Assembly (NCBI GenBank): GCA_050258555.1
Contig: JBLMZA010000038.1
Span: forward strand, 1 to 36,252
DNA: 36,252 nucleotides
From: CAISDA01 sp050258555
GTDB lineage: Bacteria > Bacteroidota > Ignavibacteria > UBA10030 > UBA8401
Direction: 5' to 3'
In this document: positions 24,675 through 32,311 of the stretch, piece by piece
How positions within the stretch are numbered: position 1 is the stretch's first letter
Layout of the letters: each line of letters begins with the position of its first letter
The notes under the pieces: generated by a model
Told to the model about the DNA's origin: nothing
The model's database searches: none
Seen by the model: only the letters and a program-made list of their open reading frames with translations
Made by a program: the position numbers and the translations under genes

Positions 24675-25259
24675 TCACTGCTTGACCGCAACGGTAAAGG
24701 GCACCTTCAATTCTTCCCAGCGCAGGAATGCCCGGGCCGAATAATCCTTCAGGTCATCAAAGCCGTATGTGAGCCATTCTTCAAACGGGGCTTTTTCGGG
24801 CTTCACCGTGATGCGCAGCGCATCTTCGGCCTCATTGTACTTATAGGATCCCCACGACGAATCGTTCTTGCTGAAGATGACCGTCCATGTCGACTCGCCG
24901 GGAATGAAATGCACGCCGTAGCGTCCGGCCGGAAGCTTGTTGCCTTCAATGGCCACATCGGTCGAGAACCGGATGGTCGTGTTCTCGTTGGCGCCGCCGC
25001 GCCACGGGAACGGCTTCATATTCGAGCTCTTGTTGCCCGGCGCGAGTCCATAGGGCACGAGCTCTCCCCAGATCTTGCGTCCCTTCACGCCGGGACGGCT
25101 GTACTCGATCGTGATATCGGTGCCGGTGCCGATGCGCTGCATCACGCCGGCTTTCAGACTGGCGCGCGGCTTTGCCGGCTGCTGCTGTGCATCAAGCGGG
25201 GCGGCGCCAAACAAGAGAAGGGCCGCAAAAAGAGCGAGAACGGATAGGGTGCGTTTCAT
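24675..25259 (-). CDS. DUF2911 secreted protein
   Basis: 194 residues. Signal peptide 1-25 (cleavage near LDAQQ) and then a DUF2911 domain: TDITIEYSRPGVKGRKIWGE, LVPYGLAPGNKSSNMKPF, the LPAGRYGVHFIPG strand and WTVIFSKNDSSWGSYKYN are all typical. The family is common in Bacteroidota, is exported, and has no known biochemical role. The ATG at 25259 has GGAG 10 bases upstream. Its stop is followed at a distance by a terminator, and the corrinoid gene upstream ends 59 bases before its start, so it may be a separate unit or the end of the methyltransfer operon. Confidence 0.9.
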   Translation of the reverse strand: MKRTLSVLALFAALLLFGAAPLDAQQQPAKPRASLKAGVMQRIGTGTDITIEYSRPGVKGRKIWGELVPYGLAPGNKSSNMKPFPWRGGANENTTIRFSTDVAIEGNKLPAGRYGVHFIPGESTWTVIFSKNDSSWGSYKYNEAEDALRITVKPEKAPFEEWLTYGFDDLKDYSARAFLRWEELKVPFTVAVKQ

Positions 25260-25318
25260 GGTGTCTGCTCCTGTCGATAGTGATGGATAAAGGTGAATGT
25301 GACACACTTCTGTTATTT

Positions 25319-25981
25319 TTACATGACCGCCGCGGCCTTGGCGAAGCTGTAGGGATCGGCAAAATATCCGTCGGCGCCGATCTGGTCGCAGAAGGCCTGC
25401 GAGACCGGGGCGCCGCCGATATACACCTTCGCCGAAGGATCTTCAACGCGCGCGCGCCGGACGACTTCTCCCATCGCCAGCATCGTCGTCGTCAGAAGCG
25501 CGCTCAGTCCGATCATGGCGCTCTTGTGGAGCTTCAGCGTCTCAATGAATTTCTCCGCGCTCACATCGGTGCCGAGATCGACGACGTTCCATCCCGCGCT
25601 CTGCATGACCATCTTCACGAGATTCTTTCCGATATCATGCAGATCGCCCTGCACCGTGCCGAGAATGAGCGTGCCTCTGTCTTCGATCGCGCCGGCGCGC
25701 AGATACGGCTTCAATGCTTCCATCGCCGCGCTCATGGCGCGCGCCGATATGAGCATCGAGGGAATGAATGCCTCGCCGCGCGCGAACTTCTCACCCACCC
25801 GGTTCAGCCCGCGGATCAGTCCTTCATTCAGGATGGTCTTCGGATCGATGTTTTCTGCAAGCGCTTTCTTCGTCAATTCGACCGCGCCCGCTTTGCCGCG
25901 CAGTTCGGCGGGATAGGGCGAGGCCAGATCGATCTTTCCGGCTTCGATCATGCCGCTGAGTTCTTCAAGTATGCTGTCCAT
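25319..25981 (-). CDS. Corrinoid (B12-binding) methyltransfer protein
   Basis: 220 residues, the usual size of MtbC/MttC/DimC-type corrinoid proteins. A B12-binding-2 helical cap (about 30-98, KKALAENIDPKTILNEGLIRG) precedes a Rossmann-like cobalamin domain with GDLHDIGKN (112-120, His115 as the lower Co ligand), GLSALLTTTM (158-167) and GGAP (189-192). It carries a methyl group on cobalt between a substrate methyltransferase and an acceptor enzyme. The URO-D methyltransferase gene ends 24 bases upstream, so they form an operon and very likely interact. The ATG at 25981 is chosen; a TTG at 26002 immediately after the previous stop would add seven residues. No substrate-side MtaB/MttB homologue is nearby. 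Confidence 0.92.
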   Translation of the reverse strand: MDSILEELSGMIEAGKIDLASPYPAELRGKAGAVELTKKALAENIDPKTILNEGLIRGLNRVGEKFARGEAFIPSMLISARAMSAAMEALKPYLRAGAIEDRGTLILGTVQGDLHDIGKNLVKMVMQSAGWNVVDLGTDVSAEKFIETLKLHKSAMIGLSALLTTTMLAMGEVVRRARVEDPSAKVYIGGAPVSQAFCDQIGADGYFADPYSFAKAAAVM

Positions 25982-26005
25982 GTAATCCCGATCGTTTTCC
26001 AATAA

Positions 26006-27058
26006 TTAAAGTGAATCGACGGACGAGACCATCGCAAGGAAATTCTCGTCCGGAATATAGTCCGGAATGCTGTTGCCCGAGCCGAGCGCATAACCGCCGT
26101 GCTCTCTCTGATACTCGAGCAGGCCAATCGCGCGCCGGCGGATTTCCGCGGGCGTGCTGCGGGCAAGAAAGTCGACATCGATGCCGCCCATGATCGCGAT
26201 GCGCGCGCCCCAGGTTCCCGCAAACTCTTCAACGGGAATGATCTGATCTTCAAAGGAATGCTTCGCATCATACCCGAGATCGTCGATCACATCCTCCATC
26301 ACATCATGGAGCCTTCCGCAGGAGTGCAGGATCGCATATTTGCCGGAGGCGTGTATGGCTTCGACCATTTTTTTATGCCAGGGGAAGACCCAGCGCCGGA
26401 GCATCTCGGGCGGAAACATCAGCTGGTTCTTGAATCCCCAGTCGTCGTTGACGATCAAGGCGCCCACGGTTTCGATCGAGGAAACGATCTCATAAAAACG
26501 CAAGAGCCGGCTTCCGACCGCTTCGAAGAGATCCGTGGCCAGTTCCTCATCGAGCATGTAGAGGAAGCAGAGATTTTCGAAGCCCGCCAGATCGACCACA
26601 TTCTCGAGCAATCCCCCGTTGCCGCTTGCAATGAGCTTCATGCCGTCGGGCAGCTCGCGCTTCAGATCATGATAGATGTCGTAATCGCCCGCATCGGCAT
26701 CGGGCCATGCGTATGCCTCGAAGCTTTTGCGGTCGGTGATCACCGGAGCGGCATTCTGCGATATACTCGCTTTCTTTTCCGCTCCGCCTTTCGGAAACGA
26801 GAGCGTGTTCGTCCTCCATGCCGAGAGCGTCGTGTAGTCGTATCCCGCATGGGTGAATGCCCGGATCTGGCGTATGAACTGCGAGAGACGGTCCGACGGA
26901 TCGGCTTCGGGAATCCCCGAGAGCCTTCCTGCCAGCCGGTCATTCACACCGTATTCAAAGAGTGTGGGACGCGAAGGCACGCCGCCTTCAAGCACGCATG
27001 CCAGCTGTGAAAAATCGGGTGCGAAAGAGCCTCCCCGTCTGTACAAGATCTCGCCCAT
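26006..27058 (-). CDS. URO-D-family cobalamin methyltransferase (MtaA/MtbA-like)
   Basis: 350 residues of the uroporphyrinogen-decarboxylase fold, but placed next to a corrinoid protein and so more likely a methyltransferase than haem enzyme HemE. LIVNDDWGFKNQLMFPPEML and HSCGRLHDVMEDVIDDLG are family motifs; His245 and Cys247 would be zinc ligands. The further Cys of MtaA/MtbA near the C-terminus is absent (GYALGSGNSIPDYIP has Ser). The HemE N-terminal Arg-rich substrate motif is not seen. The reaction may be demethylation of a methoxylated or methylated compound, or transfer to a thiol. The ATG at 27058 has no clear SD; a TTG at 27103 is the alternative. It is divergent from the possible lipoprotein gene. 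Confidence 0.87.
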   Translation of the reverse strand: MGEILYRRGGSFAPDFSQLACVLEGGVPSRPTLFEYGVNDRLAGRLSGIPEADPSDRLSQFIRQIRAFTHAGYDYTTLSAWRTNTLSFPKGGAEKKASISQNAAPVITDRKSFEAYAWPDADAGDYDIYHDLKRELPDGMKLIASGNGGLLENVVDLAGFENLCFLYMLDEELATDLFEAVGSRLLRFYEIVSSIETVGALIVNDDWGFKNQLMFPPEMLRRWVFPWHKKMVEAIHASGKYAILHSCGRLHDVMEDVIDDLGYDAKHSFEDQIIPVEEFAGTWGARIAIMGGIDVDFLARSTPAEIRRRAIGLLEYQREHGGYALGSGNSIPDYIPDENFLAMVSSVDSL

Positions 27059-27142
27059 CGTCGTTGACTCTGCCGTTTGTTGAGAAAATCGTCTCCGCTT
27101 CAAGACGGAGCATCGGAAGCCGAAAATTTACGCACAAATTGG

Positions 27143-27152
27143 TGCAATTGCA
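27143..27152. promoter_or_regulatory. Palindrome TGCAATTGCA between divergent genes
   Basis: A perfect 10-base palindrome within an AT-rich patch (27125-27157) in the 142-base space between the URO-D gene and the possible lipoprotein gene. It is placed where an operator acting on either promoter would sit. No cobalamin riboswitch consensus was seen here. Confidence 0.3.
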
Positions 27153-27200
27153 ATTTTCCGCATCTCTCCGTATTTTGCCACCGTAAGCAAGGAGCGCTCC

Positions 27201-28082
27201 ATGAAATTTACCGCCTCTCTCATCGCCGCCGCTGCATCCGCACTCGCATTTATTTCCACTGGATGCGCCGTGACCGAAAGCGTGAGCGTGCAGTCGATCG
27301 AATCGACCTCGCCCGTTGCCGCGCTCCCCATCCGCATCACCGACGATGCAAAGGCCCATCGGATCACCATCTCGCCGCATGCCTCGTGGCCCTCCCGCAG
27401 GCGCATCACCGGACTGCTCGAGCTGAACGAACCCTCGGCATGGCGCAGCGCTCCGCGCGATACGGCCAGGCTTCTGTGGAATGTTCCTGCAATGAGCGGA
27501 GGCGTCGATGTCGACTACCTCCTCTCGGACCATGCCGCGCTCGCCTTCGGCCTGGGGCTTTCGAGCCTCGGCAGCCATACCTACGGCGCATGGACGGCCG
27601 GCTTCGGACTCTTCAACGAGAAGGAACACGGAGCGGTGCGCTTCGACTTCGGCATCCATTCCACGCCCGTGCTCTACAGCGCCGTCTCGCGCGTCATCCG
27701 CTCGGAAAAGGGAAGCCCCGCCGACACGACCTACTGCTGCGACGAGGGCGAGGACAGCCACATCAATCTCTTCGGCGCGCTCACACTGAACACGACGAGG
27801 AAGACCTGGCCGGTGAATCTCTTCTTTCATGCCTCGGTCACCAAGCAGCGGCTCATCGACAATATCCCGTCCAACGCGCTCCTGATCTTCTCCGACGAAA
27901 CCGGGATGCGCCGCGTCACGTCCTCGCACTGGATGATCGGACTCACACCGGGAGTCATCATGTCGCTCATGGAAGATGTCCGGATCCTCGTGGGCGAACG
28001 GATCATGTACCCCTTCGACATCATGGAAGAGTCGCCCTATCCGCTCCTCCAGTTTCACATGCAGATCGATATCTCGATCTGA
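27201..28082 (+). CDS. Exported protein of unknown function, possible lipoprotein
   Basis: 293 residues, not a family I recognise. The N-terminus MKFTASLIAAAASALAF with STGC at 19-22 looks like a lipoprotein signal (Cys22), though the -3 residue is Ser rather than Leu/Ile. The remainder alternates hydrophobic and polar residues with many Gly/aromatic positions (ALAFGLGLSSLGSHTYG, AAWTAGFGLF-like), suggesting beta strands of an outer-membrane or periplasmic barrel. A Cys pair (TTYCCDEGED) is unusual. AAGGAG sets the ATG. It diverges from the methyltransferase gene and converges on the cNMP-GAF phosphatase, with 26 bases between stops. No role assigned. Confidence 0.75.
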   Translation: MKFTASLIAAAASALAFISTGCAVTESVSVQSIESTSPVAALPIRITDDAKAHRITISPHASWPSRRRITGLLELNEPSAWRSAPRDTARLLWNVPAMSGGVDVDYLLSDHAALAFGLGLSSLGSHTYGAWTAGFGLFNEKEHGAVRFDFGIHSTPVLYSAVSRVIRSEKGSPADTTYCCDEGEDSHINLFGALTLNTTRKTWPVNLFFHASVTKQRLIDNIPSNALLIFSDETGMRRVTSSHWMIGLTPGVIMSLMEDVRILVGERIMYPFDIMEESPYPLLQFHMQIDISI

Positions 28083-28108
28083 CGGCTCTCGCTCGGCGCG
28101 CGCGGCGT

Positions 28109-29863
28109 TCATGCCGTGCATTTGATGACCATGAGCGTCATATCGTCCCACTGCGGCGCCGCGCCGGCATGAAGCCTCACGGCATCAAGGATGCGCTCCA
28201 GAATGACCTGCGGCTCTTCCAGGCGGGATCCTTCAATGACCGAGGCAAGCGCCTCTTCCCCCCACAGCTCGTTCGATGCATTCGCCGCTTCCGTGATGCC
28301 GTCGGAAAACAGCACGATCACATCTCCCACATCGGGCACGATGCGCTCCTCGTTGTAGGGCGCGCTTCCCAGGAGGCCGAGCGGAATGCCGCCCGCGCTC
28401 AGTCGCTTCACGCTTCCGTCGCGGCCGATGAGCATGGGATGTTCCTGCCCGGCGTTTGTATAGGTCAGCGAGCCGTCCCTGGTATCGATGACGCCGTAGA
28501 ACAGCGTGACGAACTTATCGGGCGCCGTCGTATTATAAAGCAGCACATTGGAGCGCTCGATGCACTGACGCGGGGTGATATCGGAATACGTGTTGCTGCG
28601 GAGTGTCGCCTGGGCATTGGCCATCAGAAGCGATGCGGGCAGGCCCTTGCCGGTCACATCGCCGAGGCAGAAGGCGATGCGCTTCTCGTCGATCGTGATG
28701 AAGTCATAGAGATCGCCGCCCACATTCTTCGCCGGAATGCTGGAGGCGGCGAACTGAAAGCCGCTCACCTTCGGAATGCGGCGCGGCAGCAGTGTCTTCT
28801 GCACTTCCTGCGCCGCAAGCAGGTCCTTTTCCATCGCGACGCGCTCGCGCTCCTGCGCATAGAGCCGGGCGTTTTCCACCGCGATGGCCGCATGGATGGA
28901 AAAGGCCGATAGCAGCTGCTCGTCTTCCGTCGTGAAGGCTCCCGTATGTTTGTTGAGCAGCTGGAAGACGCCGATGATCTTTCCCTCCCTGTTTTTCATC
29001 GGAAGGCAGAGGATCGTCTTCGTGCGGTATCCCGAGAGCCTGTCGACTTCCGGATTGAACCGGTGATCGAGATAGGCATCGGGAATATTGACCGTGTCGC
29101 CGATGGCGCCCACATAACCCGCGATGCCCTGCCCCGGATGCAGCTTGATTTTGATCTGCTCCGGCCCCTTGTAGATGAGCGACCAGAGCTCGTTCTGCTT
29201 CTCATCCATGATGTAGACCGTGCCGCGGTCGGCATCGAGCAAGCGCAGCGATGTCTCCAGAATGACATCGACCAGTTCGTGCAGCTCGAGCGTCGAATTG
29301 ACGATCTGCGCCGCATCGATGATGAGATTGAGCTTCGTCTCTTCCTTCTTCTGCCGCTGTTCGTTGCGCTCGAGTTCGGCCATGAACGTCTGCTTCAGCG
29401 ACCGCAGCCTGATCGAGAGCACTTGCATGAGCCGGAGCGCGAAGGCCTGATTGGCCTCGGAGAGTTCCGCGAAGCCCGCCTTCTCCAGGCAGTAGACCAC
29501 GCAGTCATCTTCCGCCACGACACGCGAGGTGCGGCTGCGGCCGTCGATGAGTTCCATCTCGCCGAAGAAGTCGCCCGGATGCAGGAGATTGATCATGAGC
29601 TCGGCGCCGCTTTTTGTGCAGTGCACGATCTTCACGCGGCCTTCGACAAGAAAGAAGAGCTCCTGGCCGCTTCCCTCCTCCTGAAGGATCACTTCCTGTT
29701 CCTTGTATGTGCGCCGGGTGAGCCGGTTCATGACCGACCGGTACACGTCGGCGCCCAGGGGCTCGAACAGCGTGCTGAAGCGCAGATGATCCAGCGACGG
29801 ATCGACCGCGTCCTTCCGCAGGCTTCGCTCCGATTGCTCCGCACCATTGTCCATCGAGTCCAT
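28109..29863 (-). CDS. cNMP-binding/GAF/SpoIIE-type PP2C phosphatase
   Basis: A 584-residue cytosolic regulator with three domains: a CRP-like cyclic-nucleotide domain (about 28-150; cassette FFGEMELIDGRSRTS at 99-113), a GAF domain (about 185-335; LLDADRGTVYIMD, LHPGQGIAGYVG) and a SpoIIE PP2C domain (about 345-584) with VGGDLYDF (D384), LGDVTGKG (D402), FSDGITEA (D521) and WDDMTLMVIK at the C-terminus. It dephosphorylates phospho-Ser proteins in known systems, with activity set by cyclic nucleotide and small-molecule or redox input. No STAS or anti-sigma partner is near. The ATG at 29863 is preceded by GGGGGCGG. It begins 38 bases after rsgA, so it is probably in that operon. Confidence 0.94.
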   Translation of the reverse strand: MDSMDNGAEQSERSLRKDAVDPSLDHLRFSTLFEPLGADVYRSVMNRLTRRTYKEQEVILQEEGSGQELFFLVEGRVKIVHCTKSGAELMINLLHPGDFFGEMELIDGRSRTSRVVAEDDCVVYCLEKAGFAELSEANQAFALRLMQVLSIRLRSLKQTFMAELERNEQRQKKEETKLNLIIDAAQIVNSTLELHELVDVILETSLRLLDADRGTVYIMDEKQNELWSLIYKGPEQIKIKLHPGQGIAGYVGAIGDTVNIPDAYLDHRFNPEVDRLSGYRTKTILCLPMKNREGKIIGVFQLLNKHTGAFTTEDEQLLSAFSIHAAIAVENARLYAQERERVAMEKDLLAAQEVQKTLLPRRIPKVSGFQFAASSIPAKNVGGDLYDFITIDEKRIAFCLGDVTGKGLPASLLMANAQATLRSNTYSDITPRQCIERSNVLLYNTTAPDKFVTLFYGVIDTRDGSLTYTNAGQEHPMLIGRDGSVKRLSAGGIPLGLLGSAPYNEERIVPDVGDVIVLFSDGITEAANASNELWGEEALASVIEGSRLEEPQVILERILDAVRLHAGAAPQWDDMTLMVIKCTA

Positions 29864-29901
29864 AGTGAAGCCGCCCCCTTTGCTTTTCCTCCCCGGAGGG
29901 A

Positions 29902-30984
29902 TTATGATTTCCGGCGTTTGACATCCTTCAGCACGTTCTTGACCATGCGTCCGAACTGCTTGTCCTTCTTCCGGCGTTCGACATACGACATGCGGTGGAA
30001 TTCCGCTTCCTTCACGAGCTTGAGATAGCTTTCATAGCGCCCCCGATCGAGCCGGCCCTCCTCGATCGCCTGGCGCACGGCGCAGCCGGCTTCCTTCATG
30101 TGCGTGCAGTCGGCAAACCGGCACTCGGATGCAAGCTCGTCGATTTCCGGAAAGCTTTCATCGATCACCTCGTCGGCGGCCGTCATGCCGAGCTCGCGCA
30201 TGCCGGGCGTGTCGATCAGGAGCGCGCCCGAATCCCCGACAACGGTAAGCTGCCGGCGCGTTGTCGTGTGCCGGCCCCGGCTGTCCGCTTCGCGCACGGG
30301 CGCGGTCTCATAGGCCGTTGTTCCCAGCAGATGATTGAGCAGCGTGGTCTTTCCGACGCCCGAGGAGCCGAGAAGGCAGAATGTCTTTCCTTTCGGCAAC
30401 AGCGATCGGAGACGATCGATTCCCTCCGATGTCATGCTGCTGAACGGATGCACCGGCGCACTGATGCCCGCATGCCGGATCATGTTGATGTGCTCATCGA
30501 GCCCGGCCTCATCGATCAGGTCGGTTTTGGAAAGCAGGATCGCCGGCTCGATCCGTCCCTCGCGCGCCATGACGAGATAGCGCTCCAGGCGACGCACATT
30601 GAAATTGTGATCGCACGATTGCATGATGAAGGCGCCGTCGAGATTCGCCGCGATCATCTGGAAGTCCGAACTCTTGCCCGCCGCCTTGCGCCGAAGGAAT
30701 GTCTTTCTCGGCAGCACGTCGTGGATGATCGCCAGTTCGCCGTCATTGAAGTATTCGACAAGCACCCAGTCGCCCACGGCCGGCAGATCCTCTGTTGAGA
30801 CGGCAGAAAACAACAATCGGCCTGTGGCCTCGGCCTGTATTTCATGTGTTCCGTTATGGATGAGCCAGCGTTCCCTGTCCACGCGCGTCACGCGCGCCGG
30901 ACTCCATGCCGGCGACTGGCTGCGCTCGCGCGCCGCCTTCTCGAAGCAGTCGTCAAATCCGAGATCTCTCAGTTCCATTGTCAT
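29902..30984 (-). CDS. rsgA: Small-subunit ribosome biogenesis GTPase
   Basis: 360 residues of RsgA (YjeQ), the circularly permuted GTPase that checks late 30S assembly. An OB-fold (about 28-100) precedes the G domain with order G4 (SKTDL, 152-156), G1 (GSSGVGKTT, 206-214), G2-like RGRHTTT (236-242) and G3 (DTPG, 258-261). The zinc finger has C288, C293, H295 and C301, and a basic tail follows (RRKKDKQFGR). The start at 30984 fits family length; only a weak GGGA precedes it. It is followed by the cNMP-GAF phosphatase gene and is divergent from the nucleoside-hydrolase-like gene. Confidence 0.96.
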   Translation of the reverse strand: MTMELRDLGFDDCFEKAARERSQSPAWSPARVTRVDRERWLIHNGTHEIQAEATGRLLFSAVSTEDLPAVGDWVLVEYFNDGELAIIHDVLPRKTFLRRKAAGKSSDFQMIAANLDGAFIMQSCDHNFNVRRLERYLVMAREGRIEPAILLSKTDLIDEAGLDEHINMIRHAGISAPVHPFSSMTSEGIDRLRSLLPKGKTFCLLGSSGVGKTTLLNHLLGTTAYETAPVREADSRGRHTTTRRQLTVVGDSGALLIDTPGMRELGMTAADEVIDESFPEIDELASECRFADCTHMKEAGCAVRQAIEEGRLDRGRYESYLKLVKEAEFHRMSYVERRKKDKQFGRMVKNVLKDVKRRKS

Positions 30985-31125
30985 TTTTTCCCGAACAATC
31001 TGTGTGAAGCAGACGGTTTTCCTTTCCACACAAAGTATTCTATTTTTTCTATTTCCGCAATCGCCTTTTGCTTTTGACACATCGATTGGGTATTTTTTCC
31101 AGACTATGGACACAGATAAGGACGC

Positions 31126-32274
31126 ATGAAACGACGGGATCTTCTTTATGCCGGAGCAGCCGGATTGGCCGGACTGGCTTCGCAGCGGCTTGCCGCCTTC
31201 GAACAGACACCGGGCACCCGCGAGCCCGGAGAGGGAAAAATCCCCCTCATCCACATCACCGATCTCTACCATCCCCCGCAGGATCCGGATGATCACATCG
31301 ATCTTGCCACCATTGCCGCACTGGGCGAATTCGATCTCAAGGCGGTCATCCTCGATGTGACGGGAAAATTTCTCCATGCCGCTCCGGCCGGCTTCGACAT
31401 CCGCCGCGATCCGGGATTCATTCCCGTGGCGCAGCTCGGATATCTGCTGGGCCGTTCCATTCCCGCCGCAGCCGGCCCGCATCAGCCGTTAACCAATCCG
31501 CACGACGACGCATCGGACCGTCCCGCAGAGGAACAGGCCGGCATCAGGCTCCTATTGGAGAAGCTGGAGGAATCGAAAGAAACGGTGGTGCTTTCGCTTG
31601 TGGGCTCGGCGCGCGTGCTCTCTGCGGCCTGGAACCGCAATCCCAGGCTCGTACGCGCCAAAACGCGCGCCGTCCTGTTGAATGCCGGCTCGACCGGCGG
31701 CGTGAAGCGGGAATGGAATGTCGGTCTCGACCCGGAAGCATACACGGCGCTGTGGAATGCCGGTCTTCCGCTGCACTGGTATCCGTGCTCGACCGAGCGC
31801 GGCGCGTTCAATCCCGATCATGAACGCGGAACGTATTGGAAGACGTCGCATGCGGCGATCTTTCGCGGCCTCTCGCCGCGGATGCGCTCGTGGTTTTTCT
31901 ATGCGCTCTCGGCATCGACACGCAGCGATCTGATCGGCGCGCTTGCCGAAGAGCCCGATGCGCACGCATGGGAAGCATTGCTTGCACAGCCGCGCAACAT
32001 GTGGGCGACCGCGTCGCTTGTGGCGGCATCGGGCCGTGTGCTTGCACAGACGAATGACGGCTGGCGCTTCATTCCCGCTCATCAGGCCGGACAGGGGACC
32101 GTGTGGCCTTTTAGACTCGATCCGATCGACGCGTCGGTCGATGCCGCGGCCGCCGTCACATGGAGCCCCGCCCGGCACAAAGGAAACGCCCTTCTTTTCG
32201 GACGCGAACGCCGGCCCGGATTCGGCGATGCGATGGCCGAAGCGCTCGGCGCGCTCCTGGGATCGCTCGGATGA
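31126..32274 (+). CDS. TAT-exported nucleoside-hydrolase-like protein
   Basis: 382 residues. The signal KRRDLLYAGAAGLAGLAS fits a twin-arginine leader. The domain resembles inosine-uridine nucleoside hydrolases: an Asp cluster DLYHPPQDPDDHIDL (46-60) stands where the Ca-binding DxDxxxDD motif is expected, LSLVGSARVLSAAWNRNP matches the helix usually reading GPLTN, and GGVKREWNVGLDPEAY matches the EFN..DP loop. The motif is an altered version of the standard DTDPGIDDA, so the substrate may differ from ribonucleosides. AAGGA precedes the ATG. The gene stands alone: rsgA is divergent and the OprB-like porin converges on it. Export of a nucleoside-hydrolase fold together with a sugar porin nearby suggests use of external nucleoside-like sugars, an inference. 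Confidence 0.8.
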   Translation: MKRRDLLYAGAAGLAGLASQRLAAFEQTPGTREPGEGKIPLIHITDLYHPPQDPDDHIDLATIAALGEFDLKAVILDVTGKFLHAAPAGFDIRRDPGFIPVAQLGYLLGRSIPAAAGPHQPLTNPHDDASDRPAEEQAGIRLLLEKLEESKETVVLSLVGSARVLSAAWNRNPRLVRAKTRAVLLNAGSTGGVKREWNVGLDPEAYTALWNAGLPLHWYPCSTERGAFNPDHERGTYWKTSHAAIFRGLSPRMRSWFFYALSASTRSDLIGALAEEPDAHAWEALLAQPRNMWATASLVAASGRVLAQTNDGWRFIPAHQAGQGTVWPFRLDPIDASVDAAAAVTWSPARHKGNALLFGRERRPGFGDAMAEALGALLGSLG

Positions 32275-32283
32275 AAGTGATTT

Positions 32284-32303
32284 GCCGGAGGATATCCTCC
32301 GGC
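32284..32303. terminator. Perfect 20-base palindrome between convergent genes
   Basis: GCCGGAGGAT (32284-32293) is followed directly by its reverse complement (32294-32303). It sits between the stops of the nucleoside-hydrolase-like gene (32274) and the porin gene (32312), so it can fold in both transcripts. A run of five A (32314-32318) lies 10 bases further on and neither side has a proper T tract, so it is an imperfect bidirectional terminator. Confidence 0.5.
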
Positions 32304-32311
32304 GCCCGCGC

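Noticed and set aside
27059..27200. Cobalamin riboswitch before the URO-D/corrinoid genes
   Set aside because: No B12-box-like sequence or large fold is seen; only a short palindrome and a 5-bp dyad.
26988..28151. 387-codon minus-strand frame over the possible lipoprotein gene
   Set aside because: It overlaps the URO-D start region and the plus-strand gene, which has SD and signal peptide; composition is shadow-like.
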